NCBI GenBank assembly: GCA_964432205.1
Contig: CAYSMK010000006.1
Location: 114,424 to 178,423, forward strand
Length of the DNA: 64,000 nucleotides
From: Geomobilibacter sp964432205
GTDB taxonomy: Bacteria; Desulfobacterota; Desulfuromonadia; Geobacterales; DSM-12255
Direction: 5' to 3'
In this document: piece by piece, positions 50,144 to 61,741 of the stretch
Position numbering within the stretch: the first letter of the stretch is position 1
Layout of the letters: each line of letters starts with the position of its first letter
Notes under the pieces: model-generated
Database searches by the model: none
What the model saw: the letters and a program-made list of their open reading frames with translations, nothing else
What the model was told of the DNA's origin: nothing
Made by a program: the position numbers and the translations under genes

Positions 50144-51668
50144 GCTTCGCTTATGGACTCTGGGAGTAGCTGCCCTGACCGTCGTGCCCCTCCTTGCCGC
50201 CTGCGGCGCAGGAGGAGACGGCACCATTGCGGGAGGCGGGGGCGGGATCAGCGGCACCGGCGTAAAGACCATCACGACCGGAAAGATCACCGGCTTCGGC
50301 AGCATCATCGTCAACGGGATCGAGTTCACCCCCTCGACCAAGGCCGGGCTCTCCGACAACCGGATCAGGTTCGAGTTCGACGACATCAGCACCGACCGGG
50401 AAGATGGTCTGCGGCTGGGGATGATCGTCACCGTTCGCGGTTCGGTCGACGATGCCACCGGCAAGGGGGAATACGAGGCGATCGAATTCGAGCCCGACCT
50501 GCGCGGGCCGCTGGATGACGGTACGGTCGATCCAGCCGGCGGCACCTTCAGGGCTCTGGGGCGCAGCGTCCGGGTCGGGGCCGCGACCATCTTCGACGGG
50601 ATCAACGACCTGAACGAGCTCCAGGCGCTCCAGGGACAGCGGCCCGACCTGGAGGTAAGCGGCAACCTGGACGAGGCCGGGCTTATCCATGCCACCAGGG
50701 TCGCACTGGTAACCGCAGGCTCTTCCACCGGTGCCGTCGAACTGAAAGGTGCGATCACCTCTGTCTCGCCAACCGGCTTCACCATCGGCACCATCACCGT
50801 CATCGCCACCGATGCCCGGCTTGACAACCTGACCCTGGCGGACCTGAAACAGGGACTGCTGGTCGAAGTGAAGGGGGTCCTGAGCGGATCGACCATCAGC
50901 GGCGCACGGATCGAAGCGGTGGCGCCGGTGGAAGCAGCTGCAGCAGGCGAAGAGGTCCGGCTCAAAGGGGTCGCCAGGAGTACTGTCAGCGGCGGCACCT
51001 TCTCCATGGCCGGACCGAATGGCCCGGTCACGGTGCAGGTGACTGACCGGACCGGTTTCTTCCGGGGCGACCTCCCCCTGGATAGCGGCATAATCACGGT
51101 CGGAACCGAGGTGGAAATCGAGGGGGCGCTCCTGGCCGGTGGCGCATTGGAGGCGGCAAGCGTTTCCGTGGAGAGCGAAAGGAGTGTCAAGCTCGAAGGA
51201 AACCTGCTGGTGCGGGCAACCGACGTCAACCCGGGCGACGCAACCATCACCCTGAACGGCGTAACGGTACGGACCGTTGCCGCCACCCGCTTCGAGGACA
51301 GCCGGAAGAACGCGCCGCAACCGGTCCTGACCCTGGCCGACCTTGCCGATGGCGATCATCTGCAGATTGCCGGATTCGCGGACACGACCGGAGCAGTGAT
51401 CGCCTCGCAGCTCCAGCGCTTTGATCCCAGCCGGACAACATTCATTCAGGGGCCGGTCGCGCGGGTCGCCGGAAACGAGATGACGATCCTCGGCATCACC
51501 GTCCGAGCCGCGGCAGGCGCACGTCTGAGCAAGGGTACGGCAATCTTCCCCGACTTTGCTTCATTCGCCCTCCAGATAACGCCCGACGTGACCATCGTCA
51601 AGGCCAAGGGGACCTATATGCCGCCGAACCTCCTTGACCCGGCAGCAGAACTGGAAATTCAGCCATGA
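50133..51668 (+). CDS. DUF5666 repeat lipoprotein
   Basis: A 511-residue lipoprotein. Signal peptide MITRLRLWTLGVAALTVVPL with lipobox LAAC (~24), a Gly-rich linker, then five or six DUF5666 beta-rich units (for example TGKITGFGSIIVNGIEF, EVEIEGALLAGGALEAASV). These OB-like repeats are probably exposed in the periplasm or at the surface; their ligand is unknown. AGGAGGAG precedes the ATG at 50133, inside the end of the DUF6502 gene. It is paralogous to the frameshifted gene at 47713. Confidence 0.88.
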   Translation: MITRLRLWTLGVAALTVVPLLAACGAGGDGTIAGGGGGISGTGVKTITTGKITGFGSIIVNGIEFTPSTKAGLSDNRIRFEFDDISTDREDGLRLGMIVTVRGSVDDATGKGEYEAIEFEPDLRGPLDDGTVDPAGGTFRALGRSVRVGAATIFDGINDLNELQALQGQRPDLEVSGNLDEAGLIHATRVALVTAGSSTGAVELKGAITSVSPTGFTIGTITVIATDARLDNLTLADLKQGLLVEVKGVLSGSTISGARIEAVAPVEAAAAGEEVRLKGVARSTVSGGTFSMAGPNGPVTVQVTDRTGFFRGDLPLDSGIITVGTEVEIEGALLAGGALEAASVSVESERSVKLEGNLLVRATDVNPGDATITLNGVTVRTVAATRFEDSRKNAPQPVLTLADLADGDHLQIAGFADTTGAVIASQLQRFDPSRTTFIQGPVARVAGNEMTILGITVRAAAGARLSKGTAIFPDFASFALQITPDVTIVKAKGTYMPPNLLDPAAELEIQP

Positions 51669-51716
51669 TTGCCCGCTTCTCCCATGAGTCTCTGCGCCGT
51701 CACGCTTCGCATTCCC

Positions 51717-52589
51717 CTAGTTCGGCACGAGGACATCGCCTTCGGCGAGGAGCTTCAGGAGATACCCCCGGCTGTGGCGCCGGTCGGTGGCCTTGCCGGG
51801 AAAGTTGACGAGGAAGACGAAGACGACGTCGCGACCGTTGCGGTCGGCAGCGAAACCGACCAGGGAGAAGGCGTCGTCAAGCCGTCCCGACTTGACCCGG
51901 AACTGTCTGTTCACGTAACCAAGATTACTCACCGTCCCCTCGACGCCGGGACGCGGCAGGGTGGCGAGGAACCGGGGGAACCAGGGACGGCGGGTGACCT
52001 GTTCGAGGTAGCTCGCCAGGGCGCGGGCCGTGACCCGGTCCTTGCGGGAGAGACCGGAACCGTCCACCACGGCGAGCCCCCCTGTGGGAAGATCGAAGCC
52101 GGCCAGGAAACGGGAGATCGCGCGCGCTCCCTTCTCCTCCGTCGCCGGCGGGCCGAAGCGCTCCTGGCCGATCCGTCGAAAGAGCTGCTCGGCCATCCGG
52201 TTCACGCTGTGGACGTTCATCTGCCGCAGATACCGGTCAAGCCGGAGTCCGGCATCGGCAGCGGCCTCTCCCCTCTTCATCCTCCCCGACCCGACAAACG
52301 CCTCCGGGGCGATCTCCCCCTTTTCCACGGCATCGAGGACCGCGCAGGTGGTGACGAGTTTCACGATGGAGCCGGGCACCAGGGGGGTGTCCAGAGAGTT
52401 GCCCCAGGCGAGACGCTCCCGGCCGCTCTCCCGGTCGAGGACAACGAGCGCCCAGCGAGCCCCTTTCGGCAGGAGCGAGGCGAGTCTGACCTCTGCGGGA
52501 GCGGCGGCCGCACCGGCGGATGACGGTTGCAGGACCACCGGAGAGAGAAGGGAGACCAGGAGGAGGAGTGAGGGCAGATGTGGCAACAT
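51717..52589 (-). CDS. Short D-alanyl-D-alanine carboxypeptidase (PBP4/S13-like)
   Basis: A 290-residue serine peptidase of the S13 type with a signal peptide (MLPHLPSLLLLVSLLSPVVL). Penicillin-binding motifs are SIVK (SxxK, ~73), SVN (SxN, ~130 in NVHSVNRMAEQLF), and KSG (~235 in RVKSGRLDDAF). It is much shorter than E. coli DacB (~477) because the inserted domains are missing. It probably trims peptidoglycan stem peptides. The start at 52589 is chosen by the signal peptide, though its ribosome binding site is weak. It is divergent from the EF-G gene. Confidence 0.82.
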   Translation of the reverse strand: MLPHLPSLLLLVSLLSPVVLQPSSAGAAAAPAEVRLASLLPKGARWALVVLDRESGRERLAWGNSLDTPLVPGSIVKLVTTCAVLDAVEKGEIAPEAFVGSGRMKRGEAAADAGLRLDRYLRQMNVHSVNRMAEQLFRRIGQERFGPPATEEKGARAISRFLAGFDLPTGGLAVVDGSGLSRKDRVTARALASYLEQVTRRPWFPRFLATLPRPGVEGTVSNLGYVNRQFRVKSGRLDDAFSLVGFAADRNGRDVVFVFLVNFPGKATDRRHSRGYLLKLLAEGDVLVPN

Positions 52590-52781
52590 GGCGGCACCGG
52601 AACCTGTTTGTACGTAGATCCATTGTACCCGGTATCTGCACCCTTTCCAGCGCATCCCGTTTCTCTATCCAGTCCGCCGTCACCCGGGCAGCCAGAGGGT
52701 CCTCCCCGGAATCCACACCGCCTTGCCTTACCGCACCGTTCCACTATACTTACTCGCAACTCCATCGCATCGCGAGGCGCC

Positions 52782-54851
<2,070 letters not shown>

Positions 54852-54892
54852 GGATTATTGGGGCACCAGTCTCCGCCAGAAAAGAAATGCGT

Positions 54893-55915
54893 TCATGCAG
54901 CGCTACGCTCATCGAGGACAATCTTGAAGATCGCCGCCACGGGAACCGCGAAGAGAAGCCCGAGAAAACCGAAGAGGGTGCTCCCGGTGAGAAACGCAAA
55001 AAGTACGACGACAGGGGATAGCGTTACAGCCTTGCCAAGAACGATGGGACTTACCACCTGATCGTTGGTAAAACGCAGAACGAGATAAAAAAAGACGACC
55101 TTGGCCAGGAACGGGAGGTCACCCTGAGCCATGGCGACTACGCCCACCAGTACCCCCGAAACAATGGGGCCAAAGAGCGGGATGAGTTCCAGCAGACCGA
55201 TAGTCAGCGCGAAGAAAGCCGCATAGGGGAGGTGAAAGACGAATTTGAAAACGAGCCAGACAATGATTGCCGTAAAAACGACAACGACCGCAAGTCCGCG
55301 AAGGAAGCGGCCGATGAGCGAATCAATCTTGTGGATGAAATCCTGCAACAGGTCACGCTGTTCGACGGGTGCCAGGCGGATTACCCCATTGATCAGACCT
55401 TTCCCGCCGACAAGGAAGTAGAAGAAGATGACCAGGGTGAAAATCGCATTCATTATGATATTGACGAACGACCACGCCAGTTGCGCCACATCGAGAGGAG
55501 CCCCCAGCAGGGCCTGCATTTTGGCGACCAGGGATGGCGTCACCGACCGTACGTCCAGGGTCTGGCCGAGAAACGATACCTGTTGCGCACCTAACAGATT
55601 GGTGAGAAAGCGCGTGACCTGTTCCGGGGCATTTTCAGCCAGGTATCGGGCATTTTGCGCCAGCGCCGGCCCGTTGTACAGGTAGAGCGGAACGAACGGG
55701 AAGGAAAGAATCAGGAAGAGCAGAACAACGGCTATGATACGGGGGATGCGGAGGTGGTACTCCATCCGGTTGACCACAGGGGTGAAGACGTACGCCAGCA
55801 TGAAGGCCACGGCAAACGGAATCAGGACGTCACGCAGAAGATAGACAACAAAGCTTCCAAACAGGAGCATGACCGGGAATTGCCACCTTGTCGCTTCACC
55901 TCTTGAAGGAGTCAT
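54893..55915 (-). CDS. AI-2E family transporter
   Basis: A 340-residue membrane protein with about eight helices and the family features YLLRDVLIPFAVAFMLAYVF at the N-terminus, GLLELIPLFGPIVSGV and the C-terminal PIVLGKAVTLSPVVVLFAF. Family members have been linked to AI-2 export (TqsA) or Na+/Li+-H+ antiport; the substrate here is unknown. The ATG at 55915 has GAGAGG 7 nt upstream and is preferred to the TTG at 55921. Confidence 0.9.
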   Translation of the reverse strand: MTPSRGEATRWQFPVMLLFGSFVVYLLRDVLIPFAVAFMLAYVFTPVVNRMEYHLRIPRIIAVVLLFLILSFPFVPLYLYNGPALAQNARYLAENAPEQVTRFLTNLLGAQQVSFLGQTLDVRSVTPSLVAKMQALLGAPLDVAQLAWSFVNIIMNAIFTLVIFFYFLVGGKGLINGVIRLAPVEQRDLLQDFIHKIDSLIGRFLRGLAVVVVFTAIIVWLVFKFVFHLPYAAFFALTIGLLELIPLFGPIVSGVLVGVVAMAQGDLPFLAKVVFFYLVLRFTNDQVVSPIVLGKAVTLSPVVVLFAFLTGSTLFGFLGLLFAVPVAAIFKIVLDERSAA

Positions 55916-56354
55916 GCTCAAACCTCTCTGCTGACTTGTTCGTGAACTACGGGTTCAGTGAGGCGTGATGACCCCGGAGGCAGACTGCAGATGATACGAT
56001 TTAAGTCTACCAAGCGGCCGGTTCAAAGCAAATGTCAGCAGATCAATATCGGTGCCTCATATCGGATCCGAGGTCCGGTGCATCAAACATTACATCCGCA
56101 AAATTGTTGACACCTGCACAAACAGACTGACAGTCGGCTTCTTGGCTGATTGCGTGTCCGGCAGGTGTAAACTTTCTTTACCGCACGGAATTCTCCGAAT
56201 CGGCACACACCTCGTAACACACTAATTTAACTACACAAACACTCAAGGCACAGTTAGTGCTTTTGATAATGTTAGGTGCGCCCCGGTATCCGCGTATGGC
56301 GAAGCGTCCCATTTTGGCCCACTCTCCGGTGAATACCGTTAACGGAGGTGATAC
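55916..56354. other. 439-nt intergenic region, AT-rich, one small palindrome
   Basis: No ORF with a ribosome binding site is seen. A TTGACA at 56107-56112 is followed by GACTGACAGTC (56125-56135), an inverted repeat with 5-nt arms, but no clear -10 box. The region probably carries the promoters of the divergent AI-2E and DUF2147 genes. Confidence 0.45.
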
Positions 56355-56822
56355 ATGAAGCTCCGGACTCTTTTCATGATGGTTGTCATGGTGACGACCA
56401 CCGCATTCGGCGCTGGTCAGAACGACATAGTCGGCCTGTGGAAAACTGAAGGAGATGAGTCGAAGCTGGAATTCTTCAGGTGTGGAGAAAAGATCTGCGC
56501 CAAGATCGCCTGGCTCAAGGAACCGAACTATACGGACAGCAAGGAAGGAACAGTCGGCTCACCGAAAATCGATTGCAACAACCCGGATCCCGCACTGAAG
56601 AACCGCCCGCTGACCGGCCTGCAGATCATGGAAGGGTTCACCCCTGCGGGAGATTCCCAGTGGAAGGAAGGCACCATTTACAATCCGGAAGACGGCAAGA
56701 ACTACCACGGGAATCTACGCCTGGTGGCACCCGATAGACTGGAACTGCGCGGCTACATGGGCATTCCCCTTTTCGGACGCACCCACGTCCTGACTCGCTG
56801 GCAGGCCTTTACTGTAAAGTAA
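56355..56822 (+). CDS. DUF2147 secreted protein
   Basis: A 155-residue exported protein with a signal peptide (MKLRTLFMMVVMVTTTAFGA) and the DUF2147 lipocalin-like pattern: IVGLWKTEGDESKLEFF, CGEKICAKIAWL, EGTIYNPEDGKNYHGNLRL, RGYMGIPLFGRTHVLTR. Two Cys (C43, C48) could form a disulfide. The family's role is not established. GGAGGTG precedes the ATG. Confidence 0.92.
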   Translation: MKLRTLFMMVVMVTTTAFGAGQNDIVGLWKTEGDESKLEFFRCGEKICAKIAWLKEPNYTDSKEGTVGSPKIDCNNPDPALKNRPLTGLQIMEGFTPAGDSQWKEGTIYNPEDGKNYHGNLRLVAPDRLELRGYMGIPLFGRTHVLTRWQAFTVK

Positions 56823-56846
56823 GTTACGCCCATTCTGGCAGTCCGG

Positions 56847-57977
56847 TCAGGGAAACCGGACTTCCAACAGGGTCAGATCGTCATCCAGACGTATCCCGCT
56901 GGAGAAGTTCAGCAATGCCTCTTCCAGAGGTTCGATCCTGATGCTCGATTTTGGATACCCCTGGGCGTTCAGGATACCGATCAGCCCTTCCGCTCCCAGC
57001 ATGCGCCCGTCGGCATCCTGAACTTCGACGGCGCCGTCGGTGAACATCAGCAGGGAATCCCCGGTCGAACAGTGGAATTCGCGCTCTTCATAGTCGGCGG
57101 CAGCGATCATGCCGAATGGCAATCCCTGGGCGGATATCTGGTCGGTCCGGCCGTCGGCGTGAACCAGGACAAGAGGTGGACCGCCGGCCGAGGCAATGCG
57201 CACCCTCTTCCGGGAGACGTCCAGGACACCGCAGATCGCCGTGGCAAAGGACTCCTCTTTGACGACGCTGCATAAATTCCGGTTCAAGATCCTGGCAAAT
57301 TTCACCGGATGCATGAGGGTGTTGCGGTACCGGCTCCACAGTGAGCTCAGGTGCATGGTGTGGAGAGCGGCTGCCGTGCCGTGCCCCATCACGTCGGCCA
57401 GAATAAAGCCATAGTGGTCGGCGTCGAGATGGTGAATGGCGAAATAGTCCCCTCCGATCATGTCATGCGGCAGGTAAAAAGAGGAAAAGCCGATCCGGTC
57501 GTCCTTCGGCAGGTCCTGTTCCAGGGACAGGGTCTGGATCTGCTTCGCCCGTCCCAGGTTCGCATAGGTCTCGGAAAAGTCCTGGAAGGTCTCGACCGCC
57601 CCGATCACCTTCCCGTTACCGTCATGCAGGGGGGCAACGGACACGGCCACGGGGATGCGCCTCCCGGACTTGGTCTGGGCAAAGACGATGAGGGGAGAAC
57701 TACTCATCCTGTCGGTGACCATGCAGCGATAGAGCGGACAGAAGTCCGTGGTACATAGCTGGCGCCCGTCCTTGTCCTCATGAATGAGGATGTTGTCCAT
57801 GCACCTGCGCCCCACCACGTCCTCGGAGGGCCAGCCGGTAATCCGTTCGGCCGACCTGTTCCAGTAAAGGATCCGGCGATCGGTATCGGTTACGTACAAC
57901 CCGTCATTCAGGGAGTCCAGGACTTCTTCCGCGATCGGGAGACTCACCCTGTCCATAGCAACCTCCGGTGCAGCCAT
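56847..57977 (-). CDS. PAS-SpoIIE serine phosphatase
   Basis: A 376-residue signalling protein: one PAS domain (~12-130; LNDGLYVTDTDRRILYWNRS, with additional Cys residues in CTTDFCPLYRCM that could bind metal or sense redox), then a PP2C-type SpoIIE phosphatase (~165-375; IGGDYFAI, DVMGHGTAAAL, LLMFTDGAVEV, DDDLTLLEVRF). It is expected to dephosphorylate an anti-sigma antagonist, but none is adjacent. AAGGGG lies before the ATG. It converges with the DUF2147 gene, with a hairpin (56840-56862) over the join. Confidence 0.9.
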   Translation of the reverse strand: MAAPEVAMDRVSLPIAEEVLDSLNDGLYVTDTDRRILYWNRSAERITGWPSEDVVGRRCMDNILIHEDKDGRQLCTTDFCPLYRCMVTDRMSSSPLIVFAQTKSGRRIPVAVSVAPLHDGNGKVIGAVETFQDFSETYANLGRAKQIQTLSLEQDLPKDDRIGFSSFYLPHDMIGGDYFAIHHLDADHYGFILADVMGHGTAAALHTMHLSSLWSRYRNTLMHPVKFARILNRNLCSVVKEESFATAICGVLDVSRKRVRIASAGGPPLVLVHADGRTDQISAQGLPFGMIAAADYEEREFHCSTGDSLLMFTDGAVEVQDADGRMLGAEGLIGILNAQGYPKSSIRIEPLEEALLNFSSGIRLDDDLTLLEVRFP

Positions 57978-58140
57978 TCAATACCCCTTTTCTTTACTCA
58001 CCCTGCAGAGCCACCCTGCCCGGCATTTCATCGATGAATGAAATTATCCCCCACTATCCGACCGGTGCAACTGCTGCAGAGCAAATCGCCCGCACCATGG
58101 AAGGAATTACCACAAGGTCGTCGTCTCTGACTATCTGCCA

Positions 58141-58695
58141 TTATCTGCGCCGAGGCCCGTACCAATACCCGTAATAAGGTGGTCCGTACCATCGATACGG
58201 GTAGTAGAACGGATCGTAGTAGAACAGGTCATAGTACGGCGGATAATACGGACGCAGTTCGGATTGCTTCCAGACATGGATTTCCGTGATGGCCACAACC
58301 GGATAGCGATAATTGATCTCTCCCAAGGGCAATGTTTTCTCACCCCGGATCTCGCCGATGAGCACCACGGGCCGACCAGGCTTGAAGATCATGCTGTCGA
58401 GATAGCTGCTGGATGTTGCCAGGAACCGGCCAGCCGAACCATGCTCTTCATTGGGGAAATCGCTGCGGCCCAGGCCAAGCTGAACCACCTCTATCTGCGT
58501 CCCCTCCTTGGCGTTCTTCGTAGCCACGATGATGCCGCCTACTTTCAGATACGTACCGACAAAGGCCAGCGGTTCTTTCCTTACCTGTTCAAAGGTAATG
58601 GTCGGGTCGACCAGCCTCTCGGCACGATCGCTGAAAATATGGGCGCACCCAACGAGAAGCAGTAATGACACGGATGACAGCACTATCCATCGCAT
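58141..58695 (-). CDS. Slp family outer-membrane lipoprotein
   Basis: A 184-residue lipoprotein: signal MRWIVLSSVSLLLL with lipobox VGC (~18), then the Slp domain with RLVDPTITFEQVRKEPLAFV and GGIIVATKNAKEGTQIEVV, and a C-terminal Tyr/Pro-rich tail (PPYYDLFYYDPFYYPYRW) that is unusual in composition. Slp proteins are starvation-inducible outer-membrane lipoproteins. It is paralogous to 63336-63887. The ATG at 58695 has GAGGGGG upstream. Confidence 0.9.
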   Translation of the reverse strand: MRWIVLSSVSLLLLVGCAHIFSDRAERLVDPTITFEQVRKEPLAFVGTYLKVGGIIVATKNAKEGTQIEVVQLGLGRSDFPNEEHGSAGRFLATSSSYLDSMIFKPGRPVVLIGEIRGEKTLPLGEINYRYPVVAITEIHVWKQSELRPYYPPYYDLFYYDPFYYPYRWYGPPYYGYWYGPRRR

Positions 58696-58999
58696 GAGCC
58701 ACCCCCTCGCCGTAACAGGCACCGCAAGTTCCCTTCTTTGATTAATTATATCATGATACCCGGTCATGCAGGGGGAGCTGGAGGCAGAAGGCAACGACCC
58801 GTTATCCGTGGGAGGATCGTGACAAGTCGTCGCGGCGGAGTCACCCACCTCCGGAGATACAGGCTTCAGGCGCTCCTTCGCCGTGGAGGATGAATGTTAT
58901 TCATCCCCTTGCAATAAGCGCGAACGGAAAACCCCCGCCCGGACAAGCCGGAGCGGGGGTTTTTTCACATCACGCCCTCAACCTCAAGCGTATTCACTA
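58696..58999. other. 304-nt gap holding the acnB terminator
   Basis: Apart from the hairpin at 58928-58963 and the presumed promoter of the Slp gene near 58740 (AT-rich), I see no gene or repeat here. Confidence 0.5.
58928..58963. terminator. Bidirectional terminator of acnB
   Basis: Perfect 11-bp stem AAAACCCCCGC / GCGGGGGTTTT with a 14-nt loop that itself contains CCGG/CCGG complementarity. It is A-rich on one side and T-rich on the other, 37 nt past the acnB stop. Confidence 0.9.
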
Positions 59000-61543
59000 C
59001 TACTTGTATTCCGGCATCTCGTCGAACTGCAGGTACCTGTAGATCGCATCCTTCTTCGGCTCGACCTTCTCCTTGTAGACCGCCATGAACTCGGCCACCG
59101 TCGGCAGCTTGCCCATGGTGGCGGCAACCGCACCCAGTTCGGCGGAACCGAGGAACACCTTGGCGCCATCGCCAATCCGGTCGTCGAAGTTACGGGTCGA
59201 GGTGGAGAACATGTTCACCCCGTCGGGCACGCGGGCCTGGTTCCCCATGCAGAGGGAACAGCCGGCGATCTCGATCCGGGCACCAAAGGCGCTGTAGACC
59301 GAGAAGTAGGCCTCGTCCTTGAGCTTCTGCTGATCCATGCGGGTCGGCGGGCAGATCCAGGTGCGGACGGCCGGGTTGAACTTGAGTCCCCGCCAGATCT
59401 CGGCGGCAGCGCGGAAGTGGCCGATGTTGGTCATGCAGGATCCGAGGAACACGTCCTGGATCGGCGTGCCGGCAACCTCGGAGAGGAGCTTGACGTCGTC
59501 CGGGTCGTTCGGGCAGGCGAGGATCGGCTCGGTGATCTCGGAGAGATCAATTTCGATCACGTCGGCATAGGCGCCGGTCGCCTCGGCGTTCTTGTCAGCC
59601 TCCAGCAGCTCCGGCTTGGCCAGCCAGGCGTTGACCGCATCGATACGGTTCTGCAGGGTCTTGGCGTCCTGGTAACCGTCCTTGATCATCTGCTTCATCA
59701 GGGCCACGTTGGAACGGAGGTAGGTGGCAACCGACTCTTTCGAAAGCTGGATGCAGCCGGCGGCAGCGGAACGCTCGGCAGCGGCGTCGGTCAGCTCGAA
59801 CGCCTGCTCCACGGTCAGGTCGGGAAGCCCTTCCATCTCCAGTATCCGGCCGTTGAACACGTTGATCTTGTTCTTCTTGGGCACGGTCAGTTTCCCTTGC
59901 TTGATGGCCCAGTAGGGAATGGCGTTGACCGCATCCCGCAGGGTGATGCCCGGGTTGAGCTTGCCCTTGAAGCGGACCAGCACCGACTCCGGCATATCCA
60001 GCGGCATGAATCCCATGGCGCCGGCAAAGGCCACCAGACCGGAACCGGCCGGGAAAGAGATGCCGATCGGGAAGCGGGTGTGAGAGTCGCCGCCGGTACC
60101 GACGGTGTCGGGGAGCAGGAGGCGGTTCAGCCAGGAGTGGATGACGCCGTCGCCCGGCTTGAGGGGCACGCCGCCCCGCTCGGTGATGAACGTGGGGAGG
60201 TTCTTGTGCATCTTCACGTCCGCCGGCTTGGGGTAGGCAGCGGTGTGGCAGAACGACTGCATGAACATCGGCGACAGGAACTTGAGGCAGGCCAGTTCCT
60301 TCAGTTCGTCGGCGGTCATCGGACCGGTGGTGTCCTGGGAACCGACCGTGGTCATCTTCGGCTCGCAGGCAGTGCCGGGAAGGACGCCGGCTACGCCGCA
60401 GGCCTTGCCGACCATCTTCTGGGCCAGCGAATACCCCTGGTCAGCCTTGGGTGCCGGGTTGACCGGCAGGGTGAAAACGTCGGTGGCGCCGAGGCCGAGG
60501 GCGGCACGGGCCTTGTCGGTGATGGCGCGGCCGATGATCAGCGGAATCCGGCCGCCGGCGCGGAACTCGTCGGCCAGGGTGTTGGGGGAGATCTTGAAGG
60601 TGGAGATGACCTCTCCCTTGTCGCTCAAGATCTCGCCCTTCTTGGTGTTGATGGTGATGATGTCGCCGTCGTTGATCTTGGTAACGTCGGCCTTGAGCGG
60701 CAGTGCGCCGGAGTCCTGGGCGGTGTTGAAGAAGATCGGGGCGATGACGCCGCCGATGATCACGCCGGCAGTCTTCTTGTTGGGTACGCAGGGAATGTCC
60801 TGGCCCATGTGCCAGAGCACGCTGTTGCATGCCGACTTGCGGGAAGAACCTGTACCGACCACGTCGCCCACAAAGGCAACCTGATTGCCGGCGGCCCGCC
60901 ACTCGGCGATCTGGCCGAGGCGGTTCGGGAAGCGGGTCTTGCCCATGGCCAGGGCGTGCAGCGGGATGTCGGGACGGCTCCAGGCGTCGCCGGCCGGGGA
61001 GAAGTCGTCGGTGTTGATCTCGCCTTCCACCTTGAAGACCTTGACCTTGATGGTCTCGGGTACGCCCGGGCGCTTGGTGAACCACTCGGCATTTGCCCAG
61101 GACTCCAGAACCTTCTTCGCAGCGGCGTTGGACCTGGAGAGTTCCACCACCTTGTCGAAACCGTCATAGACCAGGGTCAGACCGGAGAGGGCACAAGCGG
61201 CCTCATCAGCCAGTTCGGCATTCTTCAGTGCCTCGACCAGGGGGCCGACGTTATAACCGCCGATCATGGTACCGAGGATGCGGATGGCATCCACCCTGGA
61301 AACCAGCGGCGACTTCTTGCTCCCCGTGAGGATCTCCGCCAGGAAGGCGGCCTTGACTTCCGCAGCCGGATCGACACCAGGGGAGACCCGCTCCTTGAGC
61401 AGGTTCAGCAGGAACTCCTCCTTGCCGGCCGGCGGGGCCTCCAGCAGTTTGCAGAGTTCGGCGGTCTGCTCCGGGTTGAGCGGCAGGGCGGGTATCCCCT
61501 GGGCCTTGCGCTCCGCTTCGTGGGCGAGATATGCTTCGATCAT
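59000..61543 (-). CDS. acnB: Bifunctional aconitate hydratase 2 / 2-methylisocitrate dehydratase (AcnB)
   Basis: TCA-cycle 4Fe-4S enzyme interconverting citrate and isocitrate (and handling 2-methylisocitrate). The 847 residues compare with ~865 in E. coli AcnB. The N-terminal HEAT-like domain 5 starts MIEAYLAHEAERKAQGIPAL; the swivel domain includes NTDDFSPAGDAWSRPDIPLH; cluster ligands lie in GSCMTNIGHFRAA and AGCSLCMGNQ. The ATG at 61543 has AGGAGGAG upstream; the frame extending to 62197 is not coding. It is monocistronic with its own strong promoter. Confidence 0.97.
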   Translation of the reverse strand: MIEAYLAHEAERKAQGIPALPLNPEQTAELCKLLEAPPAGKEEFLLNLLKERVSPGVDPAAEVKAAFLAEILTGSKKSPLVSRVDAIRILGTMIGGYNVGPLVEALKNAELADEAACALSGLTLVYDGFDKVVELSRSNAAAKKVLESWANAEWFTKRPGVPETIKVKVFKVEGEINTDDFSPAGDAWSRPDIPLHALAMGKTRFPNRLGQIAEWRAAGNQVAFVGDVVGTGSSRKSACNSVLWHMGQDIPCVPNKKTAGVIIGGVIAPIFFNTAQDSGALPLKADVTKINDGDIITINTKKGEILSDKGEVISTFKISPNTLADEFRAGGRIPLIIGRAITDKARAALGLGATDVFTLPVNPAPKADQGYSLAQKMVGKACGVAGVLPGTACEPKMTTVGSQDTTGPMTADELKELACLKFLSPMFMQSFCHTAAYPKPADVKMHKNLPTFITERGGVPLKPGDGVIHSWLNRLLLPDTVGTGGDSHTRFPIGISFPAGSGLVAFAGAMGFMPLDMPESVLVRFKGKLNPGITLRDAVNAIPYWAIKQGKLTVPKKNKINVFNGRILEMEGLPDLTVEQAFELTDAAAERSAAAGCIQLSKESVATYLRSNVALMKQMIKDGYQDAKTLQNRIDAVNAWLAKPELLEADKNAEATGAYADVIEIDLSEITEPILACPNDPDDVKLLSEVAGTPIQDVFLGSCMTNIGHFRAAAEIWRGLKFNPAVRTWICPPTRMDQQKLKDEAYFSVYSAFGARIEIAGCSLCMGNQARVPDGVNMFSTSTRNFDDRIGDGAKVFLGSAELGAVAATMGKLPTVAEFMAVYKEKVEPKKDAIYRYLQFDEMPEYK

Positions 61544-61610
61544 TGCTCTCCTCCTCTTTATGGTGGGCGTTTTTACTTTGGTCAAACGGCCTTCAGCACG
61601 ACGGAATAGT

Positions 61611-61645
61611 GTATACTGTATACGAATTTTACCGCCGTTTGTCAA
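61611..61645 (-). promoter_or_regulatory. acnB promoter with operator over the -10 box
   Basis: On the minus strand TTGACA (61645-61640) and TATACA (61622-61617) are 17 nt apart, a near-consensus sigma-70 promoter. The -10 lies inside GTATACAGTATAC (61623-61611), a tandem of two GTATAC palindromes typical of GntR-family operators. Repression of acnB by a metabolite-sensing regulator is inferred. Confidence 0.75.
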
Positions 61646-61741
61646 GAACCATCCCCGACGCCCCTTGGTCGTTGCATTCCCACTGGTGCACGGTACAATT
61701 AACCGCAACAGATTCAAATACCGGTGAAAGGAGCTATGGGG

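Noticed and set aside
58883..61609. 908-codon open frame on the plus strand
   Set aside because: It is the antisense shadow of acnB in high-GC DNA. It has Gly/Val/Leu/His-rich composition, no ribosome binding site and no recognisable domain.
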